A stretch of 35,000 nt of DNA from Neocallimastix lanati (nom. inval.) (GCA_016946835.1 JACVTC010000050.1:587501-622500), one strand, 5' to 3'; positions 1 through 12,949 are shown, counted from the stretch's first letter. Translations and numbers: made by a program. The notes: generated from the letters alone by a model not told the origin.

Positions 1-117
1 ATCAAAAATAATAAAAGAAAAAAAGAAAATGAGAAAGAAGTGGAAGAGGAAGATAATAATAATAAAATAAGGACAGAAAATAAGAATAAAAAGAAATTAA
101 AAGTGTCAAAAGAATAA
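1..117 (+). CDS. C-terminal end of an unidentified lysine/glutamate-rich protein (partial)
   Basis: The frame is open from the first base of the window to a TAA at 115-117, giving 38 residues. The peptide is dominated by Lys, Glu and Asn and ends in LKVSKE. A stop-free stretch of this length with Glu and Val codons (GAG, GTG, AGG) stands out from the A/T background just after it, so it is probably the tail of a real gene that begins to the left. No domain can be seen and the function is unknown. It could be the disordered charged tail of a nuclear or nucleolar protein, but that is only a guess from composition. Confidence 0.55.
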   Translation: MKNNKRKKENEKEVEEEDNNNKIRTENKNKKKLKVSKE

Positions 118-1247
118 AATAATTGTATTTATTTTATATATTTAATCAATAAATGTATTATTATTACCTTTCTTTTTTCTTTTTTTTTTTTTTTTTTATT
201 TATTTTTTTTTTTTGTTTTTGTTTTTGTTTTATTTTTATAATTAATATTAATCAATCTAAATAATTATTTAATTTATTTTTCTTTTTAATTAATCAATAT
301 GCAAATATAATTATTTAACTTATTTATTAGTCTTTTAATTAATATATCTAAATAATAATTATATGCGTAATGAAAGAACATGGAAAATTTTTATATTAAA
401 ATAATACAAAAGAAAATAAAAGAAAAGATAATAAAAAAAATTAAATCAACTTTTTTATCATTAATTTTTTAACTTTTATATTAAAATTTATACAAATTTA
501 TTAAAAATATATTATAAATATATTTTTAAAGTAACACTATAAAAAAATTTAAATTTATATTTATTAATTAATATGAAAAGGAAAAGACTATAAATTACAC
601 TTTATAAATATTTTTTTTTTAAATTTAATAATCAAACCTATTTAAGTAAATGAAAAAATGGATTAATTATATTTAAAGACAAAACTATTTATTGAATATT
701 ATTAGATAAAAAAAAAAATAATAAAAAAGAAAAAAAAATAATAATAAAAGCGTATAAAAATATATATGGAAATATATGCCATATAAAATATATACTTTTT
801 AGATTTAATTATTTTTTGATTTAAAAAGTTTATTATTATCAATATTTTAGTATATTTTTATCTATGAAAAATATTGTATAATGAAAGCGTAATAATTATG
901 TAAGGTAAAAATGGTTGTCAAATTTAATTATTATATTTTTTAACTTTCTAAAAGATAAAATAAAAAGGATTAAAATTTTAATATATTAGTACTATTAAAA
1001 AAAATTAATTTTTTTTTTTTTTTTTTTTTTTCACTAATACATAAATTTAAACTTCAAGGAATCTATAAAAAAACACATAAGATATATAAGATAAAAAAAA
1101 TAATTTTAATTATTATAATTTTTTTTAATACAAAAATAAAATAAAAGTAAAAATAAAATAAAATAAATGAAAAAAAAAAAAAAATTAAAAATTTTATTAT
1201 ATATATATTTTTTTATTATTCCATATATATTTTATTAATGTTCCTTT

Positions 1248-1303
<56 letters not shown>

Positions 1304-1681
1304 GTTCTTTTAATTTTTATTTTATTTTATTTTATTAAGCTTGACATATTCCTTTTTTTTTCTTTTTATTGTATTTTTAAATCAACCAAATAATCAAATC
1401 AAAAATAAAATAAATAAATTAAAAAAGAATTATATTTTCTATATATAAATTTGGAAACATAAAAAAAAACAATATTAAAATATTAATAATATATAAAAAG
1501 AAATTTTTTTTTTTACATAAAAATATAAAAATCTTTATTCATATATTATTTTATTATTTGATATAATAATATATAAATACATACATCTATATATATATTA
1601 TTATTCAAGAAAAACAAAATCAAAATCAAAAAAACAAAAAAAATAAAAAAAAATATATATATATATATATATAGAAATAAT
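118..1681. other. A/T-rich intergenic region, no gene seen
   Basis: Every frame is broken by frequent stops and base composition is near-pure A/T. It holds a T-run of about 52 bases at 1250-1301 and shorter A- and T-runs. The last part (about 1600-1681) is an A-rich stretch followed by an (AT)n run directly before the ankyrin gene ATG, likely 5' leader or promoter DNA. No specific promoter element can be picked out of such composition. Confidence 0.6.
1250..1301. repeat. Poly(T) homopolymer, about 52 bases
   Basis: This is an uninterrupted T-run, the longest in the window. Comparable runs lie at 3929-3970 (A), 8710-8745 (A), 17038-17081 (T), 18287-18327 (T) and 32690-32726 (A). The exact length in an assembly of this kind is uncertain. 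Confidence 0.9.
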
Positions 1682-3613
1682 ATGCATGAAGGTGTTGTTA
1701 AGGAGGATGATTTTAGATTGCCAGAAATATGTGTAAAGAAACATAATAAAAATACACCAAAAGAAAAGGAATTAATAGATTCCGTTTCTACTGGAAAAAT
1801 TAATAAAGTAAAAATAAAAAATATATATGAATATTATTTTAGATGTATATTTAAAATATAATATATTAATAAATTAAACAAAATAAAATAATAATAGTAT
1901 CTAAAAAAAAAAAAAATTCATTAAAATCAAAAATATATATACATATTATATATTAAATAAAAATTAATATCTTTCAATTTTTACAAAAATAACTATATTA
2001 ATAAATAAGATGTATGACCTATTATGGCATGAAAATGGTATATTAAATAATTTTAATAATATACTAATATCAAAATCTATATTAATACCATTGATATATT
2101 ATATATATATTTTAATTATAATTTTTATTTTTTTAATATAATAAAAAAGTATCAGTTAATGTAAAAAAAGATTATTATGGATCAGATTTATTATCATTAG
2201 CTACTCAAAATGAACAAAATGATATTGTAAAATTATTAATGAAAATGAGTTTGGAGCCCAATAATTTAAGAAATAGTTATGGTGTTACACCAGTTCATTG
2301 GTATGGATGATCCATATTAAATTGATAATTTAATTTTTTTTTTTAAAAAAGATTAAATTTTAATATATTTTTAATATATATACAATAATTTTTAGTTTAA
2401 ATTTTTTTTCGAAAATTATACTTTATTTAATTTTATTAATATTATTATTATAATTTTAATATTTATCAAATTATATTTATAAATATGTATATATAAATAG
2501 GGCCGCAAGTAATGGAAATGATTATTTAATTAAAGAATTATATAAAAATGGTCTTTCTATAAGAGATTTAGAAAAAAGAGATGAATTTGGTTCTACTCCA
2601 TTACATTTTGCAGCATTGAAAAATAATGAAGCTGTTGTACATTTATTGGTAATTATTATTAAAATATAAAAAAAAAAAAAAAGAAATTAAAATAATAAAA
2701 TAAAATATAATAAAAAAGCTTTAAAATTTTTAATAATAGATCTATCATAAAATTAATAATTGAATAAAAAAAATTACTATTGATTATTAAAAATCTTATA
2801 AATACTTATTATGTTAAATATATTTTATACTATACTATATTGTAACACATAATATCATATTTATATTATATGTAAAAGGTATCCTGTGGTATTAATCCAA
2901 CAGTAATAAATAATGATGGAAAAAGAGCAAGCGATGTTACTACAGATTTAACATTAAAGAAATTTTTAAAAGGTATTTATTATTTTATTTAAAGAAAAAT
3001 AATAATAAAAATATAAATATAGAAATAAATATAAAATAAAAATAAGAATATAAATAAAGTTTAAAATAACTATATAAAAAAAAGATAATAAAATATATAA
3101 CATTTTTGTTTTTATTATATATATATATATTTAATAATAATGATAATACATAATACATAATAATTAGATAAAGAAATTCGATATATGGCTGAACATTTTC
3201 AAAAAAGAGGAAAAAAGAAGGCAAAAAAGAATCGTAATAAAAGTTCTCATTCTCAAAGAAAAAGTATATCCTCCACATCTACTATTTCTAAGAAATCATC
3301 TATCTCAAAGCAATCTTCTATGCTAAAATCATTTTCCAAAAAAAAAAATTCTATGTCTTCTTCTTCTGGAGTTATGAAACCTTCCCCAACTCCACAAAGA
3401 AAACATTCAGATCCTGAGAGTCATATATTACCTCCGACGATAAATAATAAAAGAGCTTTGGTATCCTCTCCTCCTCCTAAAGAAAAGTCATCTCTTAACC
3501 CAACAACATATGCTATGAAAAATATTAATAAAGAAATTATAACGCTAAAGACCAAAAGTCCTGTTCAAAAAAATTTACTAAAAGGAAGTAAAAGAAAACC
3601 TAAACAATTATAG
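1682..3613 (+). CDS. Ankyrin-repeat protein with basic Ser/Lys-rich tail, 6 exons, 330 aa
   Basis: Exons are 1682-1807, 2010-2037, 2150-2300, 2501-2648, 2879-2972 and 3168-3613. All introns are GT..AG and the phase closes to 331 codons including the stop. About three and a half ankyrin repeats fill residues 40-180. The landmarks are YYGSDLLSLATQNEQNDIVK (about 60-79), GVTPVHWAASNGND (96-109), GSTPLHFAALKNNEAVVHLL (132-151) and a last partial repeat NNDGKRASDV. Residues 190-330 are a basic, low-complexity tail with a lysine cluster (about 196-208, a possible nuclear localisation signal) and Ser/Thr-Pro sites such as PSPTPQRK and KSPVQ. Ankyrin repeats bind other proteins; the partner is unknown. 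There is no catalytic domain, signal peptide or membrane segment. The second exon is only 28 nt but restores the first repeat in frame, which supports the model. Confidence 0.85.
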
Positions 3614-3927
3614 ATATATATAAAATATTTATTTATTGTTAAAAAAAAAAAAAAAAAAAAAAAAATAAGCTCATTAAAAAAAAAAAAAAAAAAAATAAGC
3701 TCATTAAAAACATATATTATTAATATTAATATTATTATTATTATTATTATTATTATTGTGAGATTTATCAGTTTTTTTATTTTTTTTTTTTTTTAAAAAA
3801 ATAAAATAATAATGTTAATAATATATATTTTATTTATTATTAACATATATATATATTTCTTTTATTTATTTAAAAATTAACCATATTATTCTTAATACAA
3901 AGTTAATTTTTAATACTATCGAAAAAT

Positions 3928-3972
<45 letters not shown>

Positions 3973-4402
3973 AATACACATGTTTAAATAATTATTACTT
4001 ATTTAATTTTTATTTATTATTTTTTATAATATTTTTTATTTTTTATTTTTATTATTGTTAATATTGTTATTATATATATATATTTAAACTTTTTTTTTTA
4101 TTTTGTTTATTTTGTTTAATTTTTTATAATTTTTTAAAATAAAAATGTTAATAATATATGCAAAATATAGATAGTTTTTATTATATAAATAAATCAATAT
4201 ATATAATAAAATATAAAAATACTTTAAAAATTTAATAAATAAAACTTAATAATTGAAATATAACTTTTTTTTTTTTTTTTTTTTTTTTCCTATTTTGTTA
4301 TTATTTATACTGTATATTCATAAATATATATATTCATATGTATATAAATTAATTTATTATTATCATTATAATTATTTATATATGTTATATATATATGTTG
4401 AT
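3614..4402. other. Region between convergent genes; repeats only
   Basis: This is the space between the 3' ends of the ankyrin gene (+) and the chitinase gene (-). It contains a duplicated 30-bp unit (A-run plus TAAGCTCATT) at about 3646-3705, a TTA/ATT microsatellite around 3715-3757 and an A-run at 3929-3970. The rest is A/T filler. The short open frame at 4253-4438 is composed of homopolymer and AT repeats and is not believed. Confidence 0.6.
3646..3705. repeat. 30-bp direct duplication: A-run plus TAAGCTCATT, two copies
   Basis: TAAGCTCATT occurs at 3666-3675 and 3696-3705, each preceded by a run of 20 or more A. The unit lies just past the ankyrin gene stop and probably falls in its 3' UTR. 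It is most likely a replication-slippage duplication across the A-run. Confidence 0.8.
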
Positions 4403-6417
4403 TTAATTATTAAAAGTAGAAAGAATGGAATTAAGTAATTCATCTTCGTAATCACCACTTAATTCCCAAATCATAATACCACCCAAGTGATTATTTTTAA
4501 CATAATCAGCCTTGTAATGCATAGACCAGGTATCATCATAAGAAATAAGACCCTTCTTTTCTGGGTTAAAAAGATAGGGTGCAAAACAATTTTCACTCCA
4601 ATATCTCTTGTATCCTGAGGTGGTATTAATATAATCTTTTCTAATTTCATGATACTGGAAGGAACCACTTTCCTTACCATCTAATGGACCATTGAATTTG
4701 GCGTATAAACCAGAAGCAGTGTAATCATCTGGATTGGCTTCAACATTAGCAAAACCACGACCATAGAATGGAACACCAACGACTAATTTAGAAGCTGGTA
4801 CACCTTGATTTATGAAATCTTCAACACATTGACTGATTGAATTATGAGTTGGAATAGTACCATCTGGTAATGGCTTTTCCATGAAAAGATTAGCTTGGTG
4901 AAGAGCACATTTACTCCACATACCAGAATAATCATAATTCATAAGGTTTATCCAATCAAGTGGTTCAGCAATATCTCTCATATTAAGTACAGAATAATTA
5001 TATTTGGCAGCAGTAGAAGCAATAGTTAATAAGTACTTCTTACCGTTCATTTGACCTAAATTATTTAAATGCTTTCGAATGCAATGCAATAAAAGAGCAT
5101 AATTTTCACCATCTTCTGGACGATGACCGTTACCATCTTGACCACCCTTAACTGGGAATTCCCAATCAATATCAATACCATCGAAATTATATCTATTACA
5201 GAAAGTAGCACAAGAAATAGCAAACTTTTCTCTTGATTCTTCAGTAGAAGCAACATCTGAGAAACTTTTTTTTTCATTGTTTGATAAATTAAAATAATTT
5301 GTTTATATTAGTATATTATATAAAAAAAAAAGTATTATTTAAATAAAAATTTTTATTTATTATAATTATTTAAAAAAAATTATATTTAATATCTATATTA
5401 TTAAGTAGATATATATATGCTTTTTATTTATTTATTTATATTTTTATTGTATTATAATTCTTACTCCTTTGACCAAGTCCAACCACCAACGGAAATAAGA
5501 ACTTTAAGATTTGGGTTACGCTTCTTAATTGGTCCATTAGGGTTTAAGAACTATAAATAAGGAATGAATAAAGTTGATATGTTATGAAATAATACATTCA
5601 TTAGTATACATTTCATTATCATAGGAATTTCAAAAATACTTTTATATTTATATTTTATTTTGTCTCTTTTTATTATTATTATTATTATTATTATTAAAAT
5701 GGATATACTTACTAAGTTGTAGTTACCCTTAATTGGACAGTCATCATCACCACCAAAAGACTTATCAGTATCAATCCATTTATCACCTAAAAAAAAAAAT
5801 ATTATTGTTGTTAATAATATTATTTTAAAAGATAAAGTAGCGTTAATATCGCTTGTTCTATACTTTAAAATATAAAAATTTGAAAAATTTAAAAAATAAT
5901 TTATATTACCTAAAACAACTTCTCCATCTTTAATATTAGCAAAAGCGTAGTTGATGTGAGTTAATTTTTCAACTGGAACTTTAGTCGGTTCATAACCCTT
6001 ATAACAAATCCACTTTTATTTTTTATTTTTATTTTTATTTTTTTTTTATTTTTTTATTTTTTTTTTTTTTAAAAAAATAATAATAATAATAAATAAATAA
6101 AATAGAATAGAATATTTAGTTAACTATTATTTATTTATATATATACATATATTTTTTTTACTTATAATAAAAAATAAAAATAAAAAAAAAATATATATAT
6201 ATTATAGTAGTTTAAAATAAATATTAGAATTTGTATTAAATATTTTAAAAGTAATTACGTTAGCATAGTAACCAATTAATTTGTATTCACTGTGGTTTGC
6301 TTGAATTTGCTGATTACCTTGATATAAATTTTGTTGTTCTTGTGGTTGCTCAACAAATTGGTCAACTTGTTCATTAAGCTTTTCCTTTGAAGGTTTTAAA
6401 AAATTGAATAAACCCAT
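4403..6417 (-). CDS. Glycoside hydrolase family 18 chitinase, 5 exons, 427 aa
   Basis: Exons in reading order are 6417-6259, 6012-5910, 5786-5713, 5550-5465 and 5264-4403. The phase closes to 428 codons. It hydrolyses chitin beta-1,4 links by the GH18 substrate-assisted mechanism. Visible hallmarks are KLIGYYANW (first barrel strand, about 46-54), HINYAFANI (72-80), SVGGW (132-136), the catalytic DGIDIDWEFP (169-178, acid/base Glu176), MNYDYSG (249-255) and the closing GGIMIWELSGD near 402-411. The length matches a single catalytic domain. There is no N-terminal signal peptide: residues 1-44 are a polar, Gln-rich segment starting MGLFNFLKPSKEK. There is also no dockerin and no carbohydrate-binding module. 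It may therefore act inside the cell, on the cell's own wall, or leave by an unconventional route. The coding sequence is much richer in G+C than its introns. A missed upstream exon carrying a signal peptide cannot be excluded. Confidence 0.94.
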
Positions 6418-6844
6418 CTTATATATATTATATTATATTATATTTTATTTTTTTTTAATATATATTATTATAAACTATTAAGATTTAAAAATATACCGTA
6501 ATACTATTAATATTTTTAAATAAATATTAAAAGAAATAAAAATAAAAAAACATATGTAAATTTTTGAATTTTTATATTTTTAAATTTTTATAACAAAAAT
6601 ATAAAACAATAATATATAATATAAGATAAGATAATATATAATAAGAGAGTACTTAAATAAATTATATTGTATAAAAATATATATAATTAAATTAAGATCT
6701 AATTAATTAAATTATATAATATTTATAGAAATATTAGAAATAATTACTATAAAATTTCAAAATAATTTTTCAATAGTTGATAGTAAAATCTATGAACAAC
6801 AATAATAATAAATAATTAATAATAAATAATAATAATTAATAATA

Positions 6845-6877
<33 letters not shown>

Positions 6878-6882
6878 TAATA

Positions 6883-6979
<97 letters not shown>

Positions 6980-8705
6980 GTAATAATAAATAAAGAATAT
7001 ATTTTTTTAATATATATAATTTTTATTAAATTTTAAAGAAACAATTTATTTTAAGATAAAAAATAATTATAATAAAAATATTATTTCATATTAGTAATAG
7101 TTAATATGTAGAAAGTATAAAAATTATTAATAATATATTAATAATACTTTGGATTCTTTTTTTCTTTTTTTTTTTTTTTTTTTTTTTGTTTTATTTTATT
7201 TTATATTTTTATTATTATTTTATATTTTATAGATACAGTACAAATACAGTACAAATGAAAATACTATTAATTACAATAAATAATAAACAATAAAATATAA
7301 GAAAAGAATCTTTAATTTATTTATTATAATATATATATATAGAAATTTTTATTTTATATATATTAAACTTTATTTATATTAAATTAATTAACAATTACTG
7401 AATAATGAATATTCTGATTTGTTCTATAATTACATTGCCTACTAATCTAAATTTGATGTAGCCACACTTCCAAACAAAAAAAAATAAAGTGCAAAAATAT
7501 ATAAATAAAAAAATCTTTTATATCTTTTTTTTTTAAAAAAATAAATTTGTATTAGTAAAGTAGTAACTTCTTAGTTTTCTTTTATTATTATTATGCCAAT
7601 ATAATAATTTAATAACAAGGAATTTTCGTTCTTTTTATATATGTTAATCATCATTATTATTATTATTATTATATTTATTATTATATTTATTATTTTTATA
7701 AATTATAATTATAAATATTAAAATTATTATGTTTATTATTTTTTTTAACAATAATTATTTATGATTACCATTATTATTGAAATATATAAATATATATTTG
7801 AAATTCTAAGCAACTAATGTAATTTATTACTTTCTAATATCCATTATAACATTTTCTATAAGTTAATTTCTATTATTATAATAATACATTATAATACATA
7901 ACAAGAATTAATCATTTATAATAATATAATAAAGTTATTGTAATTTTAAATATAACTTTAAATATATAATAATGTATTATTATAGCATCATTCCATATAT
8001 TAGCTCATTTTTATTATTGTTAATATTACTATATTATCTTCTTTCTATTGATATTTCTTTAAGTAAGATGTCAATTACATATTGTAATTTATTATAATTA
8101 TATAATTAATATTTTACTTTTTTTATTTTTATTAATACTTTACTCTTTTATACTATTTCATTATTTTATTTCATTTTATTTCATCTTATTTCATCTTATT
8201 TCATTATACCCTTTCATTTTCCTTTCTTTTAATTATTTTTGAGTCTTTTTTTTGATAGGCAAATTATTATAAATTGGTTAAAATTAATTATTATCAATAA
8301 ATATACAAACAATAATACATTATATATATGTAATTCATTTAATTTTAATTATTAAATTATAAGAAAAAAATTTTTTTTATTTATTTTTATTCGATTTTTT
8401 TAATTAATTTATCCATAGTTTAATAAAATAAATATTTATAAGAAAATAACCTAAAATAAAAATTTTTATTATTTAAATTTTAATTATTATCAAAATAAAA
8501 TAATTCAATTATTATTATTATTATTATTATATATTTAAGTTATTTATTAAAAAGATGTTTATATAATGTCATTCTCTTAATTTCAAAAAAATATTAAATA
8601 CTTCATAATTGCAATACATATAATATTGTAAATATTTTTATACTTTTTATACAACTATTTTTAATTTATTTTATTAATAAATAATGTATATTATTCTTTT
8701 GTATT

Positions 8706-8747
<42 letters not shown>

Positions 8748-8946
8748 ATTAATTGTATTTTAATAAGAAAGATCAAATAATATTCGATTATATTATTGTA
8801 ATTTTATTTTATTATATAATATAAAAAATTAATTTTTAATACTTTTTTTTTTTCTTTTTTTTATTAAAAAAAAAACATAAATATTACTATTTCTAAAAAA
8901 AAAAAAAAAAAAAATATTTAAATGATAATGATAATAATGATTATAA
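6418..8946. other. A/T-rich intergenic region with a long TAA array and one exon-like island
   Basis: Most of this is A/T filler between the 5' end of the chitinase gene and the 3' end of the ATG14-like gene. It contains a TAA microsatellite (6797-6994), an A-run of about 36 bases (8710-8745), repeated TTTCATCTTATTTCAT-type motifs around 8155-8210, and a short region of higher G+C at 7395-7475 with an open minus-strand frame (see findings). No complete gene is seen. Confidence 0.6.
6797..6994. repeat. (TAA)n microsatellite, about 200 bp
   Basis: Near-perfect TAA/AAT trinucleotide array with a few TAAT interruptions at the left end. It is the longest trinucleotide array in the window. Confidence 0.92.
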
Positions 8947-9937
8947 TTAATATGGAGGATTGGTTTCTTGATTTATTAAAACCCATTCATCAGTATTTGT
9001 ATTAGAAAAATAATCATGGAAAATACAACTTAAAAATTCGGTAAGTCTTTGCTTTCTTATTTGTTCTTCGGCCCCCATAACATCTTCATAGTTAAAGATG
9101 TTATTATTTCTGGATGGATCATCAATCATGATATCATCATTGCTGAAATAGCTTATACTATTATAATTTGAATTCATGGTAGTACTATTATTTTCACTAA
9201 TATTATTAAGACTGTTACCATTACTTCCTTTTCTTTTAGGTATAATCGTATTAAAAGATAATTTAGTTTTAATTTTTTTATTTGTATTAGTAATTCGATC
9301 GGTATATTTATGGTGAGAATTATCATTTAAACTCATCTCTTCATTTTTGAGAGTCATGGTTTCTATAGTATATGATAAATTAATATCATTCCATTCAATA
9401 CTTGATGCTGTTGGATATTTATTTTCGTATAATGGCATACTTGAACTATTAGCATTGGAAAGAGGTGAAGATGCTTCAATTTTATTTATCGATGTTTCAT
9501 TAATACTATTAATTTTCTTATAATTATCATTTATGGGTATCTGAACATTGGCATGTAAAAATATTAATTTAACAATTTCTGAAAATCTTAAATTAAATGA
9601 ATTTCCTAATGTATTATTTAAAATAGTAAAAGGCACTTTTCGCTTAAATATTTCACTATTAAATAGGATATCTTGTTTAAGTTTTTGTTTCGGAATGTAA
9701 TAATATGAATTTGGTAGCATACTAAAATTTATAGTATGTTGATGAAATTCTATATTTGAATTTAAAGTTCTTATATATATATTATATTTTAATTTATTAT
9801 ATATTGGATAATATATATATTTATATATTAAAAATAATTATATAAAATACAAAATGTAATATAATTAATATATATAGATATAGATATCCAACTTAATTAA
9901 TATAATATTTATAATTATTATAATAATGATAACGATA

Positions 9938-9987
<50 letters not shown>

Positions 9988-10187
9988 AAAACAATGCATA
10001 CTGTCCTAAAAATGGTGATTTTGTACATTTATAAATATTTTCTAATATATTTAATATATTTTCTTCTTGAAGTTTAACACCTTGGGTATAACATAGATAA
10101 ATAATATCATAATATAGCATAGATAAACCAGTTAAAAATTCTTCAATTGTTTTTTCAGTGTAACACAAAGGTAAATAACTATTTAAA

Positions 10188-10227
<40 letters not shown>

Positions 10228-12726
10228 TTAATAATAATAAAATAAAATAAAATTTTTATTAATAGTGGTTAATTCAGATAACAAATATGATTTATATATA
10301 AACAAATATAAAAATTAATAAATATTAATAATATCTAATAATAAGTAATAATAAATAATAATCAATAACTAATAAATAAATAATAATAAATAATAGCTAA
10401 TAAATAATAATAATATTAATAAATAATGTATAATAACTAATAACTAATAACTAATAACTAACACATAATAACAATAAATAAAATAATAAATAATAACTAA
10501 TAAATAATGAATAATAATTAATAATTAATAATAACAAAATAGTAATAAACAATAATTAATAGAGAATAATAATAAATTTTAATAATAATAAAAAAAAAAA
10601 AAAATAAAAAAAAAATAAAATAAAATAAAATAAAAAGCTATAATAGGAATTATACCATGTGCAATTAAAAAGATGGCACTCCACATAGGATCTAATACCT
10701 TGATAATGTAAAGAAAAAGGAAGTTTTACATCAAGATAATAAGATAGTAATATAACATATTGAATAATATATTCTATGGAAGTATTAATATATTCATGAC
10801 TATAATCTAAAAAAAAAAGAAAAAAAAAATTGGTAATATAAAACATAATATATATAATATAATTTAATATAATTTATAATTAATTATTAATAAAATTATT
10901 TAATCAATAATAAAATAGTAAATAATGCAAATATAATTAATAATTAATAATAAAATAATATACTTGGGAAATAAATATATAATTAAAAAAAAAAAATAAT
11001 AAATAAATAAATATAAATAAATAATTAAAACTGAATATAATGAAACTGATAATAATTACTCCATATTTCATTTAAAGGAGGAAATATATAGCCTAAAATG
11101 GTATAGGTTTCAGGGATATTTTTTACTTTTGCTTTAACTATATTTTACCAAATATATAATTAACAAATATTAAAAATTAAATATTAAAAATTAAGAAATT
11201 ATATATACATATATATATATATACTTTTTATTTTATTTTATTTTATTTTCCTTTTGTATTTGATAAAATTGATATAATAACAATAATAATTATTACATTA
11301 TAAACTACATATATAATTTTTTTTTTTTTTTATATTTTCCTTTTAATATATATATATATTAGAAGAAAAATATTTATTTATTATATATATATATATTACT
11401 ATTATTTTTTAATATATTCAAATTACCATTTTTATAACTACTTTGATTCGTCATTACATTTCGATTATATAAATTTGAACTTTTTATTCGTGAGGGCATT
11501 GTTTTTGATATAGTTGTAAAATTATTTTCTCTTGATAAATTAGAAGGATAAGGTTTTGATTTTAAATAAGTGGATTCTTGTGGAGGCGCTATATCTTCAA
11601 AAAGACTAAAATTTGGATTTTTATAAATACTATTATTAAGTTTGGTTTCAGTTTCGGAGGTACCAAAAATTTTTGAAATAGAGGAATCATGAAGTACTTG
11701 ACTTATTGAATTATTTAAAAAGGATGAAATATTATTGCTAGGAGGATTGAAACTAGCATTATAATTGCCCATGCTATTGGTACTACCATTACTATTACCA
11801 TGCTGAAATCCTGTTATTTTTTGTAATTTAAAAATTTTTGATAATTCGCGTATAAGAATTTGACGAGCACGCATTAATTCATTATTTAATAATTCATAAT
11901 TTCTTAAATAACTATGACGTATCAAATTTTTAATATTATCACTATTCATAAAAATACCATTTTCTATTTCCTTATTATTTATTATATTTTCTTTTTTTAC
12001 TTTTTCTTCTTTTTTATTTATTTTACTTTCATTATTACCATTTTCTTTACTGTTATTAAATTTCCTTTTATTGCTGTTATCTGTTAGATTTTCAATTTTT
12101 CCATCATTATTTTTTGGTGAATTTTTATCAAAAGATATATCTTTATCTATGTATTTTTCTTGCTTTAGTTTCAATTTTTCATTTAATAGTAATAAATTTT
12201 GTCTTCGTATTTCTAATTCTTTTTTTTTCTTATTAATAATTTCTTGTTCTTATAAATATTATAAATATTTCAAATAAGAAAAAAAAAAATAAATTAAAAA
12301 AAAAAAAAAAAATAAAATAAAAATAAAAATATAATAAAAATAAAAATGAAAAAATATATACATATAGATAGAAGATTATATAACATTATTTAAAATAAAT
12401 TCAATAAAAGTCTTTAATTCTTATTTTTAATATGTATCATTATTATATTATATTATATTTTATTATAAGTAAAAATATATATATATATGTATGTATATAA
12501 ATTACTTTTTTTTATTAATTCTTTCTTTATCTGTATTTTTTTTTCATATTCATTTACTTGATTTTCTAAATTATTTTTGACATTATATATAGATTTATTA
12601 TTTTTTTCTAATTTCCTAACATTGTCCACTGTTTTTTTTATATTTAATTCATATTTCTTAATTTCAGATTTATATAAATTGCAACTATACATTAAAATTT
12701 AATTTCATTTTTTTAAACAAAAATAA

Positions 12727-12763
<37 letters not shown>

Positions 12764-12949
12764 AATACAACTAATAAAGAATTTTAATAAATATATATTT
12801 ATATATCATATGTTTTGTTTTAAATAAAATAACTAATTTGTCTTATTATTAGTATATATATGCCCTTACGTTTTATTAACACATTTTGAACAATGAAATT
12901 CCGAAATATGATTATTACAAATTTGACAATAAATTTTATTTCTTTCCAT
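8947..12949 (-). CDS. ATG14/Barkor-like autophagy PI3-kinase subunit (UVRAG/ATG14 family), 7 exons, 753 aa
   Basis: Exons in reading order are 12949-12870, 12684-12506, 12248-11427, 11137-11060, 10806-10656, 10178-10002 and 9721-8947. The phase closes to 754 codons. The family links Vps34 and Vps15 into complexes for autophagosome or endosome formation. What is seen: an N-terminal cysteine knuckle CQIC-x8-CSKC (Cys8, 11, 20, 23), as in ATG14; a Lys/Glu-rich coiled coil (about 28-125); RARQILIREL (214-223) with IFKL after it, like the family's linker helix; then, after a disordered Asn/Ser insert (about 231-360), the signature run TYTILGYIFPPLNEIW, SYYLDVKLP (408-416), HYQGIRSYVE (420-429), LPLCY, and GLSMLYYDIIYLC. 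Residues 500-753 are mostly disordered and Asn/Ser-rich, ending near EWVLI. ATG14 is favoured over UVRAG/Vps38 because of the cysteine knuckle. The third exon's donor is uncertain: an in-phase alternative lies about 27 nt downstream. Confidence 0.75.
9943..10560. repeat. AAT and AATAACT microsatellites in introns of the ATG14-like gene
   Basis: AAT arrays lie at about 9943-9982 and 10190-10228, and a period-7 AATAACT array with related TAATAAAT units lies at about 10380-10540. All fall in the introns on either side of exon 10178-10002. Confidence 0.7.

Noticed and set aside
2985-3278. Minus-strand frame overlapping the ankyrin gene's last intron and exon
   Set aside because: Made of Phe/Tyr/Ile codons from A/T-rich DNA and lies antisense to a well-supported exon.
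10556-10846. Alternative reading of exon 10806-10656 in the +1 frame (VLDPMWSAIFLIAHG)
   Set aside because: It looks protein-like, but it needs a stop codon upstream to be removed and its phase does not join the next exon. The chosen frame gives HYQGIRSYVE, matches the ATG14/UVRAG signature and closes the phase.
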